This document shows, one piece after another, positions 37,901 through 49,200 of a stretch of DNA of 64,000 bases (its first letter is position 1; each line of letters opens with the position of its first letter). The position numbers and the translations under genes are program-made. The notes below the pieces were generated by a model. That model saw only the letters and a program-made list of their open reading frames with translations. It was not told the origin of the DNA and did not search any database. The stretch is from NCBI RefSeq assembly GCF_947623445.1, contig NC_135247.1, forward strand, positions 14,634,501 to 14,698,500, in the 5' to 3' direction. Source of the stretch: Clavelina lepadiformis (Eukaryota > Chordata > Ascidiacea > Aplousobranchia > Clavelinidae).

Positions 37901-40900
37901 GGTTTTCGTTGTCGGAAATTTGTAGTAACTTATTCACCTGGGATTTGAAAAACTTTACAATGCATTTTATACGATTCATTTAATTCTAATAAAATCATCA
38001 ACACTTTTAATAAGATCTCCCGTTATGACGGCTATAAAGCTGGAGTGACATTAATAAAACTTCTTACCAGTGACACCAATTCCGGGTTCATCATGCAATG
38101 GTAATTGAGCTCCATCAATGGCTGCATACTGAGCGTTTCGGATTTCAAGATCCGGAATATTGTTCCTGATTGCTCTTGCCAATTCTGTCATCTTGGCTCC
38201 CTGCACTTCCTTGTTCTTGAAGTGGATGTACAGTTCACCAGCAATGAGAAGACCAACCACCGTCATTTGCCATTGAAATGATCCGGTGCCCACCTATAAA
38301 GACGGCGATATAGTAGGCCTAAAGCATCTGGACTTGAACATTATGCGACATGATACGTGTTGCAAACAAAACAGACTTTCTACTGCCAATGTTTAATTAC
38401 CAAAGAATTCAATAAAAATACAAACCACAAGCGGAATGACAGGAATTTTTAGGGTCTTCTTCGCGTACTGAAACTCCATCCTACATCGATCACTGCTGGC
38501 GTATTCATCGCTCAAACATGCAATAAAAACCTTTACTCGTTTCATAGCATTTACAACCTCAAGTAAGGAACTGTTACCGTCGTCTTCTTGAATGAATACT
38601 TTTATTCCTATATGTATAGCTAAAGTAAATTTTCATGACTGGGCTTATTTATCGTCTTGGTTAGAGATAGAGTCTATTATAGATAGACTAATGCAAGGCT
38701 AATGGCTAAACATCTGCTACGAGTAAACATACGTATCATCAAATATAATGTAATTTTAAAAAAGGTAAAGAAAAGGCATATTGCTATAAAGATTTCAAAC
38801 TGACCCATTGCTTTTAGCTGACGCACAATCTCTCTAGGATCGCACATGCTTTGAACAACAGCTTCTTCATAAGATGGTGGCAAATCGTCTTCTATCTCTT
38901 TTGCTTGGATAGCTGATGGACAGTTGATCTTTGCGTAGGAAACAAAGACATCCAACCTGCTTTGTTCATCTTCTTCTTCCTCTTCTTCATTATCTTCGTT
39001 TAAAAATGAGTTCATACATTTCAGGGTCGATTCAACAATGAACCTCATGAAAGATTTAACTTAAGGAAGCTACGTGCCATACCGGAACCCGTCTGCGCTG
39101 AAGACAAGATATCGAAGACATTCGGCGGCATCCTGAAATCTTCAAGGGAATATCCCGCAAAAGTTCTACCGTATCCCTACAGCCAAAGCATAATCAAAAC
39201 AAATTTTGTAGCAGAAATAGAACAGACAATATTGGGATAAGTTGGGATAAATGCTAGGATAAGTTACATCACGTCCTAGTAGCAGACGTGTTGAAAATAA
39301 TCTCAACGCGTTCAAAAGACATTTCAATTATACGTTACCGACTAAGCAACCAAATGAAATAACCTGATTCATTTCAATCGTTTGGTTTCATCAACATCAT
39401 GTTTAAATGCAACTTTAATTATTATTCTTAAAGGAACCTTAAATGTGCACCATTTTCCGTCAGCTTCGCCTTTTGTATGGCGGCCATCATATCGCTTTTG
39501 TCCTGTGGGATTCTCATAGATCCGTTCAATTTCACCCTCGTGCCACCGCAAACCCCCGCTTCGAGTGATACCATGGACCTCTTGTTGTTTGTATCTTAAA
39601 AGAACATTTACATAAAAACTACAGATATACAAACTGGCAAAGTTAAACGTTTTTCGGTTATTTGAAAACCAACTAGAAAGAATGCTGCAGCAGTTTGCGG
39701 AAATTTATGTCAGAATCATTATATAGTAAACTATAGCTTATAGCTGACTATAAGCTAGAAAAGTGAAGCAGAATTAAACCACTTTCGGACGTACTGGCCT
39801 TGATGAAATAGAACTTTCGATCCAACACCAATCTGATCCACCGTCGGAACTTTATCGAGAGCAAGGTTGAAGTAATCCACTTGTCTACCAGTTGGGTCGT
39901 GATCGTCCCATTCTATCGTGTATTTCAGTTTATCTTTGTTGAAACTTTCTATCGTTGCTACAGATGAGATTAAAATTAATAAACGCAAACACCATCATGA
40001 TAATAATTACTAGGCTATTCATTTACAGCTAAGCTATCACAGATAATGACATTTCACAATTTATTGTCAGAAAGCAGGAAAAGAACATAATCATAATTTA
40101 GAGTATCAGAAAACAATTTTTTTAATAATAAAAAAGTTGGTTCAAAACTAATTTCTGTTTATTTTTACCCGTAAAATATTGCCACTTGCTTCCCGACCAC
40201 ATTGCTACCACGTGATCACCGACCCCAGGCAAGTTCCTTTCATCGCCTTCTCCTGTATCTACCGTAATTGCCTGCCCGGGGTTAATCTTTTTGGGTTGCT
40301 AGAATTTGCCATGGTTAGATTAAAATCGCTTACACTATAAACTATTTTAGATGTATTTTTCATATATTTGTACGTATGTATTTGTATGTACTTCCATTTT
40401 TGGTCATTGGATTAAGTTAACCATACTATAAACTGGTATTTTGCATACCATGCTAAAGTTAGCTTATAGAGTATTATAGACTATATTGACCCGATGGTTA
40501 CAAAAACATATCGTCTCCAGAGCAAACCTGCGGTTTGGTAATGATTGTTTGAGACGTAGCGACTGAAATCTGTAGCGTAAGTTCATTGACTTTTTTTCGT
40601 AACTTTTCGACTTCGCGCTCAAGTTTCTTGTATTTTATATCCAACTCCTTGTTTGTTGCTACTTTGGAGTTCAAAGGTGACCCTGTGAAAGAGAATCACC
40701 CTAACTAATTTTCCCGTTTTTTTTAAATTAAATATTTTTTGTAAAAACTTAACCTTAAAATAAGTTCATATATTCGGTAATTTTTATTCCGAAATGTATT
40801 CTGTAATCATAAACTTATATATAATCAAAACCCACCTTGAGTGCTGCGCGATAATATGCTGGCAACGGATTTTACCCTTTCATTAGTAGGAAAGCCAAGA

Positions 40901-41454
40901 GCGTCGACTTCATCATCTAGTGAAATACAACCAAACTCTATGACTGAACCAGCTTCGTTCTGTTTGTAAGCTTATACCGTAATTACCTTTATGTCAATTG
41001 TCTGAAAATAACGCGAAGTGGGAAAATACTTAAAGTTAAAAGTCAACGGCTTTGTGCAAGACAAATATGTTGGGCTATGAAAGGAACGTTTTCGTTAAAG
41101 AAAATCTTTTTTCAACAGTGAGCTAAGGCGAATCTTGTAATAGCTTAATTTTTAACGTTACACTTTTAAAATAATTTTAATGCATTATTGCTTTACGATA
41201 CACATCTAAACCTAGTAAACTGAGAATGTTAGCCACAACCTACAGTAGTTAATTTTATCATATTTGTAAATTTGTTAAGAGACATTTCATCCACTAACCG
41301 TTAGAAAACCACTCTGAACAAGATTTAACGCTAGATCTTGACGGAAAACGTCTTGGTCTTTGGTTATTGGCGACGTCTTTTCTGGAAAAATCTTTTTTTC
41401 TCGGTTTTCTTGCTGCAGATGACGAAGAGCCCATTTTGTAAGCTGATATTGCAT
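34988..41454 (-). CDS. Novel-looking protein with two TIR domains and two Tudor-like pairs
   Basis: Sixteen exons on the minus strand fit with matching phases: 41454-41299, 40959-40836, 40682-40528, 40298-40169, 39957-39795, 39594-39438, 39176-39083, 38993-38805, 38607-38426, 38293-38068, 37785-37571, 37252-37108, 37043-36899, 36797-36566, 36385-36219 and 35144-34988. The sum is 2637 bases, or 878 residues. In order: an N-terminal helical part; a coiled coil (about 100-140, LDIKYKKLEREVEKLRKK); a Tudor/Agenet-like pair (about 160-325, GVGDHVVAMW, TIEWDDHDPTGR); and an acidic linker. Next come TIR 1 (about 340-525, LDVFVSYA, ASSDRCRMEFQYA) and TIR 2 (about 532-670, ADFFFSYCWF, ASSDNCRMEFQFA). 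A short helix and a second Tudor-like pair (about 720-878, VTWDDGDPTGR) finish it. TIR domains signal by assembly or cleave NAD; Tudor-like folds often bind methylated peptides. Joint function is unknown. The exon 8 acceptor is the least certain site. Confidence 0.8.
35282..35877. mobile_element. Pogo-type MITE, copy 1, in the last intron of the TIR/Tudor gene
   Basis: The 596-bp element starts CAGTCGAATCCGCTTAATTC and ends GAATTAAGCGGAGTCGACTG, inverted repeats of about 24 bases with one main mismatch. TA dinucleotides flank both ends (35280-35281 and 35878-35879), as expected for pogo/Tc1-mariner insertion. The CCGCTTAATTCGG motif recurs internally near the ends. It lacks a transposase. A nearly identical copy lies at 47154-47767. 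Confidence 0.88.
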
Positions 41455-41479
41455 CTGTGCGATCCTCAATTTGATTGCA

Positions 41480-42699
41480 GAATGTTTGCTACTGGTTAAG
41501 TAGTCGGGGTAACTTGTGTTACCTTACGTTACTTTCGATCAAGTCACCGCTGGCGCGCTAGAAACCTACCATCTTGTACTATTTGCGTCGCATTGCTTGA
41601 ATGAATTGAATGGTCTCGATAGCAAACTAACATGGTTTCTAACAACGACTCAGCCAACAAAAGCAACTGAATAAAGAGCGCGCATTGGAGCGTGTTATGT
41701 TTACCAATTCCAGGAGACAGTGATAAAAACCAAACGAAAGCAATGTAAACATTTTCTTTAACGTAAGGGGTAGGATTGAGCAAATTTCGTTATAGCGTTA
41801 TATTGATAAAATTTCGTTGAGCTTAGTATTTTAAAAAATTACTAACTGAAATCAATTATTCTTTGCTTTCTGCAGTGGTAGATATGCAACATCAAAGTAA
41901 TACCGACACTCGAGAAAGGGTTTGATTTTGTTACATACTGTATCACAACCATGGAGATATTATAAAACAGGGTTTCATAATACATTTTTTCTATGGTTAC
42001 TATGTACAGTCGCACGGTAATACAACTAATAGAAGTAGAAAGGCCGTGAGGTTACTTTTTGTTAAAGTTGGGTTTGGTGGGAATGCTAATCTTTCAAAGT
42101 TATACTACCAATGCATATGGTATGATACTGTTTATCCTCGGACTGAGGAGAGACTTTGCACGACTTGATTCCTCAACCGGCGATGATTCCTCAACGTTCG
42201 AACCCTATTTACCGAGCGAGCCTTTGTGCAAGTTACGATTGTTTTATTTAACATAACATCTGTTAACTTCTTGTAGGTTTTACGCCTTCAAAGTCTTGTT
42301 ACTTTTTTCCCGTTTGTTGGTTTTGTATGGGTATATCTTTGTTTCGTTATGAAGTAAAGATTAATACTATCTTTTCCTTTCCCATAGTCAATCGCAATGG
42401 CAAAAATACGATAGGAAAACGAAAAGTTTCATGTTTGTTAAGACACAGATATAAAAAAACATAAAATTAAAATTTGCACTCTTATTATTTAAAATGAAAT
42501 ATTTAAAAAAATAAATCACAATTAATGCTGCAATTCAATACCTTAACAAGTTTTGAATAATAAGAGTTTTCTTTTAAAAATAATTTTGATGAGATATTTA
42601 TTGTACCGCTTTATGTACTTTCCCTACTTTGATAATTGCTATTACCGGTACAGTAGTTTGGTGACTTTGGTCTGGCTTCAGTGGCTTGTAATGGTATTG
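41480..42699. other. 5' flank of the TIR/Tudor gene, no gene seen
   Basis: The region upstream of the start at 41454 holds no convincing coding sequence. A short plus-strand frame at 42059-42256 has no supporting features. The promoter of the TIR/Tudor gene should lie in the first few hundred bases. Confidence 0.35.
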
Positions 42700-42977
42700 T
42701 TTATTTTTGCCATTAACTGTGCGGAGTGAAAGTTAGGATGCTAACCGTTGTAGTTATAGCACAATAAAACACATGCTCACGAACAATTAAAGAGCAGGAA
42801 AATTGGCCAATGCCAAGGGCTTAAAACATGCAACATAGCAATAATAGAATTGTGCTATAAGATGATGGTAGGTTAACATGGCCCCCAAACCCACAAAATT
42901 ATCGTTTATTTTTCACCATTAACTGTACGAAGCAAAATTTAGGATGCTAACCGTTGTAGTTTTAGCACAATAAAGGT
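42700..42977 (+). repeat. Two copies of a dispersed repeat in direct orientation
   Basis: Copy one (42700-42835) and copy two (42900-42977) share CCATTAACTGT followed by GATGCTAACCGTTGTAGTT and AGCACAATAAA. Copy one extends to ACACATGCTCACGAAC and matches the inverted copy at 12895-13020. The spacing between copies is about 200 bases. Confidence 0.65.
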
Positions 42978-43959
42978 GCTTTAATGTAAAATTTTCTGTT
43001 GAATTAAGCTTGGCTTATCCTGCAAAGGCCTTGCCTCAGAGTACCAAATGTTTTTCATTTTATTCATTTTGTTTTCATCATGATTGTAATAAACTTAAAA
43101 CCGTGCTGATGTTGGTGGTCGCGAATGATTTAGCTACAATTATAATACACCACAACCTGGACAGCTAAGTATGGCTATTTTAAGCAAAATCTTGCATGTA
43201 CCAAACAACCAAAAATGTTAAGTCTGGGTGCATGAAAATGCCCAGGCGCACTTGAAGCGTGCACTTAGGTACGCGATTACACGGTAATTGACTAATTCGA
43301 TCTATTTATAAACTAAAAACTGAGTGCACAGAGCAGCCCCAGAGTTGCATGGTGGAGTGCTCTGGGGCCCAACATTAAACATTAATTTGAGCCCTGTCCT
43401 TAATAGAACTACAAATTAAGCCAAATATGTGCCAAATTTAACTTTTTTGGACTCCAACACCTTTTTGTTGTTCTAATTAGACCAGCCAGCTGCTGTTATT
43501 GTATAAAATATTAAAAGACCGACAATCACTGTAATATTTTGATAGTAAGTAACAATATGTATACGCGTATAAGCTCCCTCCGAATTTTTAAAGCCAAAAA
43601 TATGTTTCTAACGTATACCTGGCGTGTTTCTCCTGCCACAAACTTTATGCATCATATAGAAGATGACTGTTTATCACTACTTGTGTCAATAAACATATGT
43701 GATACATCACTTACTACCACTAACTTGGTCGAATAAGTCTTTGATGGAGGCTTGTCTTAAGACAGTTGATACCGTACAGGGAACCCAGAAGATGGGCCGC
43801 CTCTTTTCATAACAGATACCATTATATATTGTTCACGTAATTTAATGCTTCCCTAAAAGAAGTCAGCAGTAAATTCTTGCTTACTTCAGTGGCTGGATGG
43901 TTTTCATCATCTTCATTATCAGATAATACTGTTACTGAATGTTCTACAAGACACTCATC

Positions 43960-45417
43960 TAGAATTCGTTTTTCCAAACCGTTGAACTGCAATCACAAGT
44001 TTCTATGTCGTCATCGAATGCCACATAGTCATCCACAGTATGCATCGAAAGAACAAAATGATCTTAAAACTTTGAAAGTATTGGAAAAAGTTCAGACAGA
44101 GGAGCGAAAGTGTTACCTTCTTTTGTGGCGGCAGATTCATCAATGCATCTCTTGCCACACTTTAGAAAACACTTTAACAGTAGAAGAACTGACTTGCCGA
44201 ACAGCTGCTTCATTCAAATTCACATCATCTAAATGTGACACGAATTTTTTAACGTTCTTAACATTTCCATTCCATGTTAGCCAGGATAAAGTTTAGAAGT
44301 TGCTTTTAATAAGGCTGGAAAAAACACAACTTTGACATTTTGACAAATTAACACCTTTGGAGTGACTTGGTGCATTGTCCAGTACAAGCAAAACTATGTG
44401 GTTCTGGCTTTGAATCTTTCTATCAAAAGTTTGAAACCATCTCATATAAATTTCAGCAGTCATTCATGCTTGGTTGTTGTGCTTTCAAGTAATAGATAAT
44501 ATTTTTATGTCAGTAGACTTCAAACATCTTGTTTTTTCATCTTCTAATGACCAAGGTTTTTTTATATCTCCGACCATTTTTTCACTATTTCATCAACACT
44601 AACGCTCTCTTCGCATATCACAGCTTGGCTAATATTGTGACGTGCTTGAAATTTATTAAGTTAATATCTTTGCTAAGAAATTTCGCAAAACTTCTTGCTT
44701 TTTCTTGAAGGAAAAGTACACTTATTGGAAGATTCAGATTCAGAGACTTGGTTCTTTGAAGCCACTAATAAGTTAATGTATGTACGTTTTGTTTATACTG
44801 ATCAATTACACTCACTCTTTGTCTGTTACTTTGAAAGTTTTCTTCACATGCAGCTAACCACTCTGCTTTTCTTTTTAAAGTTATTTGAACTTGGTTTTTG
44901 CTAATGCTAAAAATTTTAAATTGGCTCCCTCTGTGATTTACCTTTGCTCTAGTAACTTGATTCTTTCATAGTTGGAAATTTGTTTTACTTAACACCATAC
45001 TGTCCTTGTAAAACTACAAAATCAAGTGCTGAAAAATATAGAATTGACACTGCAAAATCATTGGTAGTATGCGTATGCCATGCACTATCTTGTGCACGCA
45101 CACACAAACAATCGCCAAAAGACAAGTTTACGTGCTCAAGGCGCAGCTAAAATTTGTTAACCATGATTTAACAATTGAATCCTAAACTGTTTCTGGGTTT
45201 TTAAATAGTACCAGGTTAATGATCATTTTAGGCGGGGTTCGGTCAGTTGCTTCGTGCCAACTTTATTGCAGTCGCGGTCTGGATACTAGGGTAGCCACGT
45301 TGGTGGAACAATATGTTATGTGTTGAAATAGAAGATATTTCGTGCCGCGTTAAAGTGGTTGTGATAACGAGGTGGTCACATTAATTATCAAGGTGGTGGT
45401 TTACCAGGGTTCTACTG
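43960..45417 (-). mobile_element. Decayed pogo/Tigger-type DNA transposon with transposase remnant
   Basis: On the minus strand a broken transposase can be read. A segment near 44600 gives RHNISQAVICEESVSVDEI. A DDE-core segment near 44350-44395 gives LVLDNAPSHSKG, matching the DNxxSH-type motif of pogo/Tigger enzymes. A C-terminal part near 43970-44040 gives VDDYVAFDDDIETCDCSS. Stops and frameshifts separate these pieces. The right end at 45417 reads CCAGGGTTCTACTG followed by TA, a plausible pogo terminus. The left end was not found, so the start coordinate marks only the end of readable homology. The element cannot encode an active enzyme. Confidence 0.65.
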
Positions 45418-45439
45418 TATTTACTTTATTGTATACTAC

Positions 45440-45863
45440 TAGGGATGGGCCGATACGAACCCAAACCCGAATAGATTTGCCGAATATCGCCTTTATGGAA
45501 GATTCGGGTGAACACGAATACCAACAATGGCGAACCCGAATACAATATTACTTATAAATTTACTGACTTTTGTTAAAAATGATGATCTAGTTTCCTGACA
45601 AAGCTAAACTAGAGTCAGCAGTACTTACAATGAAGGTCGTTTTCCTAACGATTTTACTTTTTCAATCGTTTTTTAAACATTATTTTTCAAAAGAAAGCGA
45701 TTTGTTTATCGATTACATCATCTTACAAGCAAGACTTGATAAATTTTGGAGGAAATTTTATTGTTTGGTTCTAATACAAATAGATTCGGGATTCGTTCGT
45801 GTCGACCTTCATGATATTCGGGTTCGCACGAACCCAAATAATCTTCCTCGCAGCACATCCCTA
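45440..45863. mobile_element. hAT-type MITE, 424 bp
   Basis: The element begins TAGGGATGGGCC and ends GCACATCCCTA. The flanks TATACTAC (45432-45439) and TATACCAC (45864-45871) form an 8-bp target duplication with one mismatch. Interior motifs CCGAATA and CGAACCC repeat in both arms. It starts only 22 bases after the pogo-type terminus at 45417. Confidence 0.75.
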
Positions 45864-46201
45864 TATACCACACATGATGATGCTAAAAATTAAAATTAAG
45901 CCAAATGTACTGATGCAGTAAGTTCAGTAACCCACATTGAAACATAAGGCACATTAAAAAGTAAGATCAAATTTTGGTTGAAAAAAAATGGTTCAGTTCA
46001 GTATAAGGGGTGAGGACAGCAGTCTCCTTTTTATACTACTGCTTGCTATAATGAAATCGGAGCACTTACAGGGTTTTAATTAGTGTGGGTTTGTTGTTTT
46101 AATTTTTTTTTTTGTACTTACTGGGCATTTGGTTATAAGTTTGAAAAATTATACTCGGAAATGTAACCTGCTTACTAAACCTACATCAAACTTTTCAGAA
46201 C

Positions 46202-49200
46202 ATGGCTTCAAAAAACACAATCAATTTTGTAACTGGCAATAAAAATAAATTAAAGGAGGTTGTTGCATTTTTGAAAGGCAATGAGGCATTTGAAGTTAAA
46301 AGTGTAGCTCTGGATTGTAAGTTACCACTTTTTATGATAAAATCTGTAAAAATTAATTCATGTTTGTTATAGTAAAATGGTTTTAGTGTAAGTATTCATA
46401 GTGTCTATACTCATTTTACGATTCAACTTTATTACTTACATGAAATATATACTACACACTGCATTACGCTGAATTCATAACTGTGTACTGATCAATGCAT
46501 TAACGTACTGGCAACTTTTTAAAATTGATAACACAGTGCTTGCAAAATGAGGGCATTTCATTCGTTATTTGTATCTTAATAAGTGTACCTTTTTCTCTTG
46601 ACTTTAGTAACATCCTTTACAGTTATTGTGAATATCTGCTTCATGGCATCAGAAATTAATTTGTAATCATCTTGTATGCAGTGCCAGAATATCAAGGAGA
46701 ACCCGATGACGTGTCAATTGCCAAGTGCAAGGAGGCAGCAAGAAGATTGGAAGGCCCAGTTCTTATTGAAGACACTTGTTTGTGTTTCAATGCTATGAAG
46801 GGTCTCCCTGGACCTTATATGTATGATTCTTGCTTTTGGTTTTCTAAATTTAGTTAAAATTAGTTTTATTCGAATATTTAGTGTTACAGCATAATAGTGT
46901 AATAATGATGTAAAATTATACTCTATTAACTCTAGTAATTGTTACAGTCTGTGATAAAAGTTTAAGGTAACAGGCTTTTTGTCCTTTTAAAAGTAACAAA
47001 ATAAAATTGTCTTATGGTTCCAGTCAAATTTTTTTCATTTGCTGAAGCTTATAACAGAAGTTTAAATAGGCAAAATAATAGAATCTAAGTTCTAACAAAA
47101 CTATTGCAAGAAGGTGTTGTTAGGAAAATTAAAAACAAAAACAGTACGTTATACAGTCGAATCCGCTTAATTCGGACACCGGATAACCCGGACAACCGCT
47201 TTATTCGGCCAAAATGCTCGGGAACGGAACAAAAGTAAAAATTGAACGTAAAAAACTCCTGGTAATTCGGACGATTCTCCGCTTAATTCGGACACAGGTT
47301 CGCAATTCCATCGTTAGGTTATGACACAATAAACAGTACTTCGTTCGTTTTAAGACAAGATTCAATTGCATTATGAGTGATTATGGTGAAACAATGACGA
47401 TCCATGCAGTAACAATCGACAATGAACTCATATAACGCCGTGCCAGCTTCATAGTCGCTTTTACTTCGGTACAATTGCGTCCATCTTGTAGGACAAAATT
47501 GTACAGAAAAGTTTAGCACGAAAAGTGAAATTGCTCACTAAAGTAAACGAAGACGTTTTATGCGATCAGTGCCAGTTACTGCAGTATAGCGCAGCTGCAA
47601 TTCATTTATTACGCAACACTACAGTATTTTAAATGCGTTTTTTGCCTTTATGCATGACCATGAAACGAACAATTGATTTTCCGCTTAATTCGGACAAAGC
47701 CGTTTCTCCGCTTAATTCGGCCAAAAGTGAGCGGAACCAAAGTGTCCGAATTAAGCGGAGTCGACTGTATATATATATATACCTGTATATACAGTTAAAG
47801 CAGCGCTTATTAACCTTTTTTATGCAATCCTATTTTTGGGGGTAAAAAAACTTGGCTACCAACCTTACCAAACACTTCTCAAAAGATTTTGTTTGAAATT
47901 TCAAAAGTTTATTATCATTGCTTGTAAAGATTTTCACAAATTGCAATACTTTCAAAATTTTTCGTACTAAACATGTACAGTCAGACCTCATAAATCCGGA
48001 CCACTTTGTTTCACCACTAAATGTCGGTTTAGAGATGTATCCAGATAATCGGAATCAATACAATAAAAGGGTGAAATTTTTCGTAGTGAATGTCAGGTGG
48101 TGCTGCTGAAATCTGACTGTAGGGATACTGTACTTGATATTCAAGCCTATTTCAGTAGCCCAGGAGTGAGACCGCTGCTTTCATAGTGTGTTGATAGTGC
48201 GTGTGTGACGTCACGATAATAAAAATTCGTCACGGTCAGAAAATTTCCAGTATTTCGTGCCTGCTGCTTTCTAGTTTTTTTATTTTGAAATCAATTGTCT
48301 TATAATCTATGACTATGTTGCAACAATTGAATTGACAGATGCAATAAATAGCATTGTGACGCAATAGTTAAGTGTTTTGAAATTTATACCGAAATAAGTT
48401 GATCAAGGCAAAGGTCTTTGGCAACCACACAACAGAGTCGCACATAATTTCGTCTTAAATGGTTTGATAACATGAATAATACTTTAAACTACCATTATTG
48501 CATTATTATCAATAAAATGGTTTAGAATATGCGATAGGTTCCCGGTTTACTTTTTAGTTATTGCAACACACCTATAAGCAAAACTTATAGCCTATTCTTC
48601 TTCTGTGAAACAATAAGCGTGATTCGTGTCTGCATCATCTACTCTCTTGTTATGTAGTAAATTTGCAACAAGAAAAAGAAGGTGGTGTTGACACTGCTAA
48701 CTTTCGTTGTTACCAACTGCGTATTGTGTTTTTAGCTACAATGGTTGCTGAATAAAATTCTAAGCCATGCAATTGTGACCCCTCCAAATTACACAGTAAT
48801 CCAATATCGGGATCATAACCTAGGGGTTGAGAAGCACTGCCTTAAACCTTTATCACAGGATGATTCAAAATTTTGTATTACTTGATTATAATAGTGGAGT
48901 GATTAAAATAGTACATACAACACAGTAATAATAAAAATCGAGTAAATTGCAAGGATTAGTTCATATCCACTACTGTTAATGGCATGCTTATATTCAGTAA
49001 AAACCACAATGTAGAATCAACAGTAATAGAAATAACTTATTTATTAAATATCGATTATACTGTTTGCAAAATATTTCATTTATATTTAGGCTTACCATAC
49101 GTCCCGTTTTAGCCGGGACAGTCCCGCTTTTAAAGGCTTTGTCCCGGCGTCCCGGTCAGTCAACTAAAAGTCCCGCTTTGGCATTTACTGAGCGAGCATT

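Noticed and set aside
43877-44296. Plus-strand frame of 139 codons beginning with ATG
   Set aside because: The opposite strand carries fragments of a pogo/Tigger transposase, so this frame is antisense to transposon sequence.
47760-47790. TA-rich run considered as a promoter
   Set aside because: It is a short microsatellite at the right end of the pogo-type MITE, inside the ITPA intron.
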